Part shown: in pieces, positions 15,596-23,300 of the stretch | Layout of the letters: each line of letters starts with the position of its first letter | How positions within the stretch are numbered: position 1 is the stretch's first letter | From: Bacteroidia bacterium | GTDB lineage: Bacteria; Bacteroidota; Bacteroidia; Flavobacteriales; Flavobacteriaceae | Direction of reading: 5' to 3' | DNA length: 55,079 bases | NCBI GenBank assembly: GCA_030429955.1 | Contig: JAUIGO010000016.1 | Location: 1-55,079 of the forward strand | Position numbers and translations under genes: made by a program | The notes under the pieces: generated by a model | Told to the model about the DNA's origin: nothing | The model's database searches: none | Seen by the model: only the letters and a program-made list of their open reading frames with translations

Positions 15596-16474
15596 ATGAA
15601 AGCAACATATCATTCAGAATATTTAAAACTAAAAGAGGTTTTTATTAAACCAGCTAAAAATGCATTTATATCTGATGTCTATTTAAGTGAACAATGGGAA
15701 GCGCTTAACTATTTGTCTAAACCAGATTTTGATAAGGCTTTGGAAGAGTATAAAACGTTTCAAGAGTATTTTTTAAACAACGATATTGAAATACATGATT
15801 TCCCTTTTGATGATACTGTGCAAATTGACTCCATCTATTGTAGAGATGCTTCCATTGCTACAGATTTTGGAATGATTATCTGCAATATGGGAAAAGGAGG
15901 ACGCATTAACGAACCACAATCTCATCTTGAATTTTACAAACAAAACAATATTCCAATATTAGGAATTATTGAAGCTCCAGGGACTTTAGAGGGAGGCGAT
16001 GTTGCGTGGTTAGATGAAAAAACGTTAGCAGTTGGCCATACTTACAGAACAAACCCTGAAGGAATTAAGCAATTGAAATCGCTATTAGAACCAAAAGGCA
16101 TTGATGTAATCGTTGCAGAATTGCCTCATTATAAAGGAAAAAATGATGTATTTCATTTAATGAGTATTTTAAGTCCAGTTGATAAAGATTTAGCAGTGGT
16201 GTATTCGCCTTTAATGCCAATTAAATTTAGAAATGAACTTTTAAGAAGAGGCTTTGAGTTTATTGAAGTTCCTGAGGATGAATTTGAATCTATGGGTTGT
16301 AACGTCTTGGCAATTGCTCCAAGACAATGTTTAATGGTAGCTGGAAATACTAAAACTCAAAAACTGTTAGAGCAAGCTGGATGCAAAGTTACGGCTTACA
16401 AAGGTGAAGACATAAGCGTAAAAGGTGGTGGTGGACCAACCTGTTTAACACGACCAATGTTAAGGTCATATTAA
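15596..16474 (+). CDS. Dimethylargininase/arginine-deiminase-superfamily hydrolase
   Basis: The 292-residue guanidine-modifying enzyme has SIYCRDASIATDFG (substrate-contacting RD), APGTLEGGDVAWLD (EGGD), NDVFHLMSILSP (catalytic His) and, at the C-terminus, KGGGGPTCLTRPM with nucleophile Cys283. This set matches N-omega,N-omega-dimethylarginine dimethylaminohydrolases, which release citrulline and dimethylamine; a citrullinase- or arginine-deiminase-like activity is the alternative. It is coupled to the upstream permease with one base between them. Its stop codon abuts the stop of convergent trmN6 with no intervening base. Confidence 0.88.
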   Translation: MKATYHSEYLKLKEVFIKPAKNAFISDVYLSEQWEALNYLSKPDFDKALEEYKTFQEYFLNNDIEIHDFPFDDTVQIDSIYCRDASIATDFGMIICNMGKGGRINEPQSHLEFYKQNNIPILGIIEAPGTLEGGDVAWLDEKTLAVGHTYRTNPEGIKQLKSLLEPKGIDVIVAELPHYKGKNDVFHLMSILSPVDKDLAVVYSPLMPIKFRNELLRRGFEFIEVPEDEFESMGCNVLAIAPRQCLMVAGNTKTQKLLEQAGCKVTAYKGEDISVKGGGGPTCLTRPMLRSY

Positions 16475-17191
16475 TTACATTTTTAAATAGAAATCCTTAG
16501 TAAGATTTATATAGTCTTGTGTGTATTGATGACGATCAGTTTCAATGACTAACTCATCAACTTCAACTTCACATTCAGTAAATGAAAACTCTAAAAGACT
16601 TCTTTTTGTTTCCGAAGTTGGATTTCCTTTAATTCTTGTTATTCGATTATTAAACAAACCAAAATCTTTTGCCAAGCCAATAAAAGCTGGTTCTTCCTTA
16701 AATGGAATAATAACTGAAAATACTCCTGTTTCAGACAACAATTTCGAAACACTTTCTATTAAATGTTCAAAAGGTAATGCATCTTGAAACCTGGCCATAT
16801 CACGCTGTGCATTGTCACTTTTATAATCATCAGAATAAAAAGGAGGATTGGAAACAATCAAATCATACTTATCATCGATTTCTTCAACAAATTCTTCTAA
16901 CGAAGCATGATAACAAAACAACCTGTCGTTCCAAGTGGAGTTTTCAAAATTCTCTGTGCATTGTTCATAAGCATCATCATCAATTTCAATAGCATCTATA
17001 AGTTCGGCATGACATCTTTGAGCAATCATGAGCGATATAACACCTGTTCCAGCTCCAATATCTAAAATAGAAAAAGGTTTGTGATTTACTGATGTCCAAG
17101 CACCAAGTAAAACACCATCAGTACCAATTTTCATTGCACAACGATCTTGATGTATTGTAAACTTCTTAAAAAGAAAAGGCTTATGAGGCAT
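16475..17191 (-). CDS. trmN6: tRNA1(Val) adenine-37 N6-methyltransferase
   Basis: The 238-residue SAM-dependent methyltransferase starts KPFLFKKFTIHQDRCAMKIGTDGVLLGAW, the YfiC/TrmN6 N-terminal signature. It contains the SAM loop LDIGAGTGVISLMIAQR and the NPPF catalytic motif in YDLIVSNPPFYSDDYKS, as in N6-adenine methyltransferases. It should methylate A37 of tRNA-Val. It is a stand-alone minus-strand gene that converges with the hydrolase gene. Confidence 0.9.
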   Translation of the reverse strand: MPHKPFLFKKFTIHQDRCAMKIGTDGVLLGAWTSVNHKPFSILDIGAGTGVISLMIAQRCHAELIDAIEIDDDAYEQCTENFENSTWNDRLFCYHASLEEFVEEIDDKYDLIVSNPPFYSDDYKSDNAQRDMARFQDALPFEHLIESVSKLLSETGVFSVIIPFKEEPAFIGLAKDFGLFNNRITRIKGNPTSETKRSLLEFSFTECEVEVDELVIETDRHQYTQDYINLTKDFYLKM

Positions 17192-17316
17192 GTTAAGTTT
17201 TTGTGGCTAAATATATTAATACTGGTAATGACAAACTTAATTGAAATAATAATTAAATGTTGAAAACTTGTTATTAAACTATGTTAAAATAAACAATTTA
17301 AACATCTATCTTAAGT

Positions 17317-17326
17317 TATATTTACG
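17317..17326 (+). promoter_or_regulatory. Probable -7 element (TATATTTACG) of the first DUF2383-type gene
   Basis: TATATTTA plus CG lies 23 bases upstream of the ATG at 17348. If this is the promoter, the ATG at 17330 would sit at the transcription start, which supports the downstream ATG. Confidence 0.4.
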
Positions 17327-17347
17327 TAAATGTTTAAAAGCAGTTAT

Positions 17348-17812
17348 ATGAAACTAAAGCATTCAGAAAAAGTTATAGTTAAGGCAAATAATCTATTAAA
17401 GATGAACCACGAGGTAGAGAAAATTTATATAGATGCCCATGATATAGTTGATGATGAAAAACTAAAATCTTTTTTTAGAGAGCTCGCTTTTGAGAGAAAT
17501 GAATTCTCTAAAGCGTTACAAAGAGAGACGATTAAGTTAGGCGAGGCACCTCAAAATTTTGAAGGGTTAAATAAGTTAAGTAGAGCATATCATATTATAT
17601 GGAAAAATCTAAGACCCTTGCTAAAGCAAGATAACACTCCAGAATTACTTGATCAAATATGCAGTATCAAAGAATGGAGCATTGATAATTATAATAATTT
17701 ACTGCAGGAGTTTAATTTGTCTTTATCTTTATGTAAACTGTTGGTTGAGCAACGAGACTTACTTCACTCTAAAATGAATAGAATTAAAGTGAATGAAGCT
17801 TTAACAGTATAA
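17348..17812 (+). CDS. DUF2383/PA2169-type four-helix-bundle protein
   Basis: The protein has about 154 residues, is all-helical and has ferritin-like proportions, with EKIYIDAHDIVDDEKLKSFFRELAFERNEFSKALQRE as the signature of the PA2169/DUF2383 family. An ATG six codons upstream (17330) is possible, but starting at MKLKHSEK aligns with the paralogue at 19723 (MKYSEK) and fits the putative promoter. Members are often stress- or stationary-phase-induced; the biochemical role is unknown. The last 12 bases overlap the end of convergent rimM. Confidence 0.75.
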   Translation: MKLKHSEKVIVKANNLLKMNHEVEKIYIDAHDIVDDEKLKSFFRELAFERNEFSKALQRETIKLGEAPQNFEGLNKLSRAYHIIWKNLRPLLKQDNTPELLDQICSIKEWSIDNYNNLLQEFNLSLSLCKLLVEQRDLLHSKMNRIKVNEALTV

Positions 17813-18325
17813 ATCTATTAATCCTTCTGGAGTTTCAACAATTATAGTTTTTGTTTCTCTATTCACTTCAACAATAAACTCGTCATTCATTGGGATTAGA
17901 ATTTCAATTCCATCTCTATCTACTTCAAAAAGTGCTTGAGCTGTAGAATCATTAATCCCTTTAATGATACCTACTTCTCCAAAGGTTTTATCTGTGATTT
18001 TAAAACCAATTACTTCGTGAAAGTAAAACTTGTTGCCTTCAAGTTTTGGCAAGAATTCTAAGGGCAAATACAATTCACTTTTTATTAAGGCATCAGCATC
18101 AGCTTCTGAATCTACATCTTCAAATTTAACACGTAGCAAATCTGATTTGTGTAACTGGGATTTTTCAATAAAAAACGGGATCAAATTATTTCTAACCTGA
18201 ATAAATATTGCATCTAAATGCTCATAAAGCTCAGGTTGGTCAGTATCCAGTTTTGCTAAAAGTTCACCTTTAAAGCTATACTTTGAAACTATTTTTCCCA
18301 AATAAAAACAATTTTCTTTTTTCAT
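17801..18325 (-). CDS. rimM: Ribosome maturation factor RimM
   Basis: The 174-residue protein has an N-terminal RimM beta-barrel (CFYLGKIVSKYSFKGELLAKLDTDQPELY) and a C-terminal PRC-barrel (KFYFHEVIGFKITDKTFGEVGIIKGINDSTAQ to IPMNDEFIVEVNRETKTIIVETPEGLIDLY). It helps assemble the 30S head around S19 and S13. It follows rpsP as in most bacteria, but trmD and rplS are absent here. An intrinsic terminator lies in the rpsP-rimM gap, so rimM depends on read-through or on a promoter I cannot see. Confidence 0.95.
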   Translation of the reverse strand: MKKENCFYLGKIVSKYSFKGELLAKLDTDQPELYEHLDAIFIQVRNNLIPFFIEKSQLHKSDLLRVKFEDVDSEADADALIKSELYLPLEFLPKLEGNKFYFHEVIGFKITDKTFGEVGIIKGINDSTAQALFEVDRDGIEILIPMNDEFIVEVNRETKTIIVETPEGLIDLYC

Positions 18326-18330
18326 GAATT

Positions 18331-18364
18331 AAAATAAAAAACCCAGACGCAAAGGTCCGGGTTT
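18331..18364 (-). terminator. Intrinsic terminator between rpsP and rimM
   Basis: On the minus strand the stem AAACCC/GGGTTT continues through a G-T pair and GAC/GTC around a 6-nt loop and is followed by TTTTTTATTTT. It ends only about 6 bases before the rimM ATG at 18325. Confidence 0.85.
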
Positions 18365-18385
18365 AAAAGTATAAAAAATAATTTT

Positions 18386-18904
18386 TTATTCTTCTTCGTT
18401 TGTAGCCTGAACTTCTTCAGCTGGAGCATCTTCTTCAGTTGCTTCTTCTTCCACAACTGGAGCTGCTGCTGCAATACGAGCTTCGTTTGCCGCTTTTTCA
18501 GCTTCTAAAGCTTTAGCTTTTGCATCAGCTTCTGCTTTAGCCAAGCCATCTTTTTTAGCATCAACTTTAGATGCTTTTTCATCTAACCAAGCTTGAAATT
18601 TCTTTTCAGCTTCTTCTTCTGTTAAAGCACCTTTACGTACACCACCAGCTAAATGATTTTTCAACAATGCACCTTTATATGATAAAATTGCTCTGGCTGT
18701 ATCAGTAGGTTGCGCTCCGTTTTGAAGCCATTTTACTGCACCATCAACATCTAAATCAATAATTGCTGGGTTTGTGTTCGGATTGTAGCTTCCTATTTTT
18801 TCTAAGAATTTACCATCTCTTTTTGATCTTGCATCTGCTGCAACAATCCAGTAAAAAGGTTTTCCCTTCTTACCGTGTCTTTGTAGTCTTAATTTAACTG
18901 CCAT
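18386..18904 (-). CDS. rpsP: 30S ribosomal protein S16
   Basis: The 172-residue protein has the S16 core in residues 1-85: [40 protein letters not shown] and [21 protein letters not shown] tail of about 85 residues, rich in Ala, Glu and Lys, follows the core and doubles the usual length of about 80-90; such tails are seen in Bacteroidota. It is expressed from a strong-looking promoter (TTG, 18 bp, TATCTTTG). A small hairpin lies in its leader and a terminator follows the gene. Confidence 0.96.
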   Translation of the reverse strand: MAVKLRLQRHGKKGKPFYWIVAADARSKRDGKFLEKIGSYNPNTNPAIIDLDVDGAVKWLQNGAQPTDTARAILSYKGALLKNHLAGGVRKGALTEEEAEKKFQAWLDEKASKVDAKKDGLAKAEADAKAKALEAEKAANEARIAAAAPVVEEEATEEDAPAEEVQATNEEE

Positions 18905-18918
18905 AAAAATTAATTAGT

Positions 18919-18933
18919 GAGGTTCTCGACCTC
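18919..18933 (-). promoter_or_regulatory. Leader hairpin of rpsP
   Basis: GAGGT and ACCTC pair around a 5-nt loop in the mRNA leader, 15 bases before the rpsP ATG. It could be a protein-binding leader for autoregulation, but it is short. Confidence 0.35.
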
Positions 18934-18950
18934 TGTTATTAATGAGAGCG

Positions 18951-18979
18951 CAAAGATACTACATTTTTCTAATTCACAA
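18951..18979 (-). promoter_or_regulatory. Promoter of rpsP (TTG-18-TATCTTTG)
   Basis: On the minus strand TTG at 18979-18977 is followed after 18 bp by TATCTTTG at 18958-18951. This is one of the two most complete Bacteroidota sigma-A promoters in the window. The predicted leader is about 40 nt. Confidence 0.7.
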
Positions 18980-19002
18980 TTATTTAGTTTAATTTTTTAT
19001 TA

Positions 19003-19010
19003 TACTTTTG
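19003..19010 (+). promoter_or_regulatory. -7 element TACTTTTG of the DUF6252-like lipoprotein gene
   Basis: Perfect TAnnTTTG match 24 bases before the ATG at 19035. Confidence 0.5.
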
Positions 19011-19034
19011 AAACCTTAAATACGTTATGCCTTT

Positions 19035-19529
19035 ATGAGAAATAGTATTACAGTTTTTTTAATCGCCATTTTTAGCCTTAGTTGTAGCGATGAAGTTAGG
19101 TTTAATTCGCCAGCAATGCAGGCACATAAGAATGGAAATGTTTTGTGGAAAGCACAATTTAGAGCAGCTGATATAGATAATGGTGGTTTTGTTATTGAAG
19201 GTAGAAACTCAGGTGAAGTGGTACAACTAATTACAACCAATGATACAAGAGGAACCTTTGAAATAGGCATTGACACAGGAAATATTGCTATTTTTAAAGA
19301 TGTTGACGGAACTGTATATTCAACAGAAAACATGCCTGATCCAAGTGTGTCTATATATCCTCCAACTGGACAAATTATTGTTGAGGATGTTGATAACGAC
19401 GACCCGAAAAATATTTACGGAACATTTTGGTTTTACGCATACACCGCAGATGGATTACAAGCCATTAATTTTAACGAAGGCGTGTTTTACAAAGTGCCTT
19501 TACTTGGTGGTTTGTTGCAAATCCAGTAA
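19035..19529 (+). CDS. Small lipoprotein, possibly DUF6252
   Basis: The 164-residue protein has a lipoprotein signal peptide ending FSLSC (Cys17). The beta-rich mature part contains WKAQFRAADIDNGGFVIEG, a Ser/Thr-rich middle, and a C-terminal FWFYAYTADGLQAINFNEGVFYKVPL. The last segment resembles the DUF6252 family of Bacteroidota lipoproteins. No catalytic motif is visible and the function is unknown. It is a single-gene unit with its own -7 element and a strong terminator. Confidence 0.75.
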   Translation: MRNSITVFLIAIFSLSCSDEVRFNSPAMQAHKNGNVLWKAQFRAADIDNGGFVIEGRNSGEVVQLITTNDTRGTFEIGIDTGNIAIFKDVDGTVYSTENMPDPSVSIYPPTGQIIVEDVDNDDPKNIYGTFWFYAYTADGLQAINFNEGVFYKVPLLGGLLQIQ

Positions 19530-19565
19530 TGAGCTGTATAAATTCAATTAGCTAAATAAAAGAGG

Positions 19566-19586
19566 CCGCTTTAAGCGGTTTTTTTG
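19566..19586 (+). terminator. Intrinsic terminator
   Basis: CCGCT and AGCGG pair around TTA and are followed by seven Ts. It lies 37 bases past the lipoprotein stop. Confidence 0.85.
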
Positions 19587-19722
19587 TTAAATAATCATAA
19601 ACTTTTATTAAATGTGTTAATAAGTTTGATATCCAGTAATATATACGTTATGTTATGTATGCAGATGTGAAACAATACGCATCTTTAAAGAATTTATTGA
19701 AATTAAAAATGCAAACGATATT

Positions 19723-20172
19723 ATGAAGTATTCAGAAAAAATTTCAAACAAATTAAACGAATTATTAGTCAAAAATTACGATGCCGAAAAAGGGTATTTA
19801 AATGCCATTGACAATGTAGAGAATAAAAACCTAAAAATGTTTTTTAAAAGAAGAGCATCCGAAAGAAGTGAGTTCGCAAAAGACTTAAGAACCGAAATTT
19901 TAAGGTATGGAGAAATTCCAGAAAACGACGGTTCATTTAAAGGTACAATGCACAGAAATTGGACCACATTAAAAGCAACATTCTCATCAAACAATGAAGA
20001 GGCTGTTCTTGAAGAAGCCATAAAAGGCGAAAAAGCAAGCTTGAAAGAGTATGATGAAATTTTGGCAGATAGCACATTGCCACCAACAATTGATTCTCTG
20101 TTGACAAAACAGAAAAATGCAATTCAAGCCGCAATTAACACCGAGAAAGTACATGAAGAATTAGTGTCATAA
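19723..20172 (+). CDS. DUF2383/PA2169-type four-helix-bundle protein, second copy
   Basis: The 149-residue helical protein is a paralogue of the one at 17348. It begins MKYSEKISNKLNELLVKNYD, has the signature NKNLKMFFKRRASERSEFAKDLRTEI, and continues with GTMHRNWTTLKATF and KEYDEILADSTLPP. The family is ferritin-like in shape and is often linked to stress or stationary phase; no metal site is obvious. It is monocistronic with a strong terminator 24 bases downstream. The two copies bracket rimM, rpsP and a lipoprotein gene, so they are not a simple tandem duplication. Confidence 0.8.
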   Translation: MKYSEKISNKLNELLVKNYDAEKGYLNAIDNVENKNLKMFFKRRASERSEFAKDLRTEILRYGEIPENDGSFKGTMHRNWTTLKATFSSNNEEAVLEEAIKGEKASLKEYDEILADSTLPPTIDSLLTKQKNAIQAAINTEKVHEELVS

Positions 20173-20195
20173 TACTCTTAATATATTGCAATTAC

Positions 20196-20224
20196 AACGC
20201 AACCTAAACGGTTGCGTTTTTTTG
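20196..20224 (+). terminator. Intrinsic terminator
   Basis: AACGCAACC and GGTTGCGTT pair perfectly over 9 bp around TAAAC and are followed by a T-run. Its position rules out the in-frame TTG at 20186 as the dnaE start. Confidence 0.92.
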
Positions 20225-20341
20225 TTTAAAACTGTTCATAACTTCACTTTAAAAAAGCATTATTTCTATGTAATTTTATCGTCTTACTTTTTTGTAGAAA
20301 TTCATGAATTTTCCCAAAAAGGGAAATCAAAAAGAGCTTTT

Positions 20342-23300
20342 ATGTACTTAATTTTTGATACAGAGACAACAGGTTTACCAAAGCGTTGGGATGCGCCAAT
20401 TACAGATACTGATAATTGGCCTAGAGCCGTTCAAATTGCATGGCAATTGCATGATGCCATGGGAAACTGTATTGAACATCAAGATTATTTAATACAACCA
20501 GAAGGGTTTAATATACCTTATGACGCTGAAAAAATTCATGGTATTTCTACCGAATTAGCTCAAGAAAAAGGGTTTCCACTGGCTGAAGTTTTAGAAAAAT
20601 TTAATGAAGCACTCAATAAATCAAAATTTGTAGTTGGACAAAATGTTGGTTTTGATTTAAACATCATGGGTTGTGAGTTTTTTCGTGAAGACACTGCTAC
20701 CAAATTGTTGGAGCTTCCTGTTTTAGATACATGTACCGAACATACTGCCGAATTATGTAAACTTCCTGGAGGTCGTTACGGAAAGTTCAAATTACCAACA
20801 CTTACAGAATTACACGAGTATTTATTTGGCGAGGCTTTTAATGAAGCGCATAATGCCACTGCAGATGTTGAGGCAACTACACGTTGTTTTTTAGAGCTTA
20901 TAAGGAGAGAAGAGTATACCAAAGAACAACTTGATGTTCAGCCAGATTATTTTGAAAAATTCTCTAAAGCCAATCCTAACGAAATTCAACTTATAGGTTT
21001 AAAGCACATCAATCTTAAAAAGGCATCTGCAAAAATTCATGAGCAACTTCAAAAAACCCAAGAAGTCGAGATTGAAGAATCTACTATTGACGCATCAGAA
21101 TTAAAAGACGCTAATTTTGTTCACCTACATAACCATTCACAATTTTCTGTTTTACAATCCACTATAAGCATTAGAGATTTGGTGGCATCTACAGCAAAAC
21201 ACAAGATGAATGCTGTTGCTTTAACAGATCATGCCAATATGATGGGCGCTTTTCACTTTGTAAAAGAAGTGAAAAACCATAACCGAATTATTAAAGAGAA
21301 AAACGAAGAAGCACTTAAAAATGGTGAAGCTCCAGTTGGTGAAGAAATAAAACCCATTATTGGTTGCGAATTTTTTGTTTGTGAAGACCATTTAAACAAA
21401 TCTCATAAAGATTACGGTTACCAAATAGTCATGTTAGCTAAAAATAAAAATGGCTATCAAAATTTGGTGAAAATGGCATCCATTGCCTATACAGATGGTT
21501 TTTATTATGTGCCGAGAATCGATAAAAAAGTTGTTGAGAAATACAAGGAAGATATTATTGTTCTTTCCGGAAACCTTTATGGCGAGGTGCCAAGTAAAAT
21601 TCTTAATGTTGGTGAAAATCAAGCCGAAGAAGCTCTCATTTGGTGGAAAGAACAATTTAAAGATGATTTCTACTTGGAAATCATGCAGCATAATCAAGAA
21701 GATGAACGACGAGTAAATTTAGTGTTAAAGGACTTTGCTAAAACACATGATGTTAAGCTAGTAGCAACAAACAATAACTATTATTGCGAGAAAGAAAATG
21801 CAAATGCACATGATATTTTATTATGTGTAAAAGATGGCGAAAAACAAGGAACTCCAATAGGTAGAGGTCGCGGTTATCGTTACGGTTTGCCAAATCAGGA
21901 ATACTACTTTAAGTCTTCTAAAGAAATGAAAACGTTGTTTCAGGATACTCCTGAAGCTATCATCAATATTCAAGAAGTTGTAGATAAAGTTGAAACATTT
22001 GAACTGGCTAGAGATGTTTTGTTACCAGAGTTTAGCATTCCAGATGAATTTAAAGACGAGCAAGATTTAACTGATGGAGGAAAACGAGGCGAAAATGCAT
22101 ATTTAAGGCATATTACTTATGAAGGCGCTAAAAAGCGTTATAAAGAAATTACAAAAGAGATTCAAGAACGCTTGGATTTTGAACTCGCAACCATTGAGAA
22201 TACAGGTTATCCAGGGTATTTCTTAATTGTTGAAGACTTTATTCGCGAAGCTCGAAATATGGATGTATCAGTAGGTCCAGGTCGTGGTTCTGCGGCTGGA
22301 TCAGTAGTAGCTTACTGTCTCTGGATTACAAATATTGATCCTTTAAAGTACGATTTGCTTTTTGAGCGTTTCTTAAATCCAGATCGTGTAAGTATGCCTG
22401 ATATTGATATCGATTTTGATGATGAAGGTCGTGGTCGTGTTATGGATTATGTGATTAATAAATATGGAGCCAACCAAGTAGCGCAAATTATCACTTACGG
22501 AACCATGGCTGCAAAGTCGTCCATACGAGATACAGCAAGAGTTTTAGATTTGCCATTGCATGATGCTGATCGCATTGCAAAACTAATTCCTACCATGTCT
22601 AAACTGAGCAAGATTTTTGGTGTTGATGAAAAGGAATTAAGCAAAAAGTTTAGAGCTGAAGATTTAGAAAAAGTCAATCAATTGCTCAACATTGCTGATG
22701 GTGACGACTTGGAAGCAGAAACGGTTAACCAAGCAAGAATCTTAGAAGGCTCCGTTAGAAATACTGGAATTCACGCTTGTGGAGTGATTATCACACCAAG
22801 CGATATTACCAATTATGTTCCTGTAGCTACAGCCAAAGATTCCGATTTGTATGTCACTCAATTTGACAACTCGGTTGTGGAAGATGCAGGCTTGTTAAAG
22901 ATGGATTTTCTTGGTTTAAAAACCTTGACACTTATTAAAGACACCGTAAAAATTGTAAAAGCCAAACACAACATAGATTTAGATCCTGACAATTTCCCTA
23001 TTGATGATGAAAAAACATACGAGCTATTCCAAAGAGGCGAAACCGTAGGGATTTTTCAATACGAATCTCCAGGGATGCAAAAGCACATGAAGGATTTAAA
23101 ACCAACTGTTTTTGATGATCTTATTGCGATGAACGCCTTGTATCGTCCTGGTCCAATGGAATACATACCAAGTTTTATTGCTCGTAAACATGGCGATGAA
23201 GAGATTGAATATGATCTCCCTGAAATGGAGGAATACCTCAAGGAAACCTATGGTATTACAGTCTATCAAGAGCAAGTGATGTTATTATCGCAGAAGTTAG

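Noticed and set aside
20186-20341. Upstream TTG extension of dnaE by 52 codons
   Set aside because: The extension crosses an intrinsic terminator and adds residues unlike any polymerase; MYLIFDTETTGL at 20342 is the natural N-terminus.
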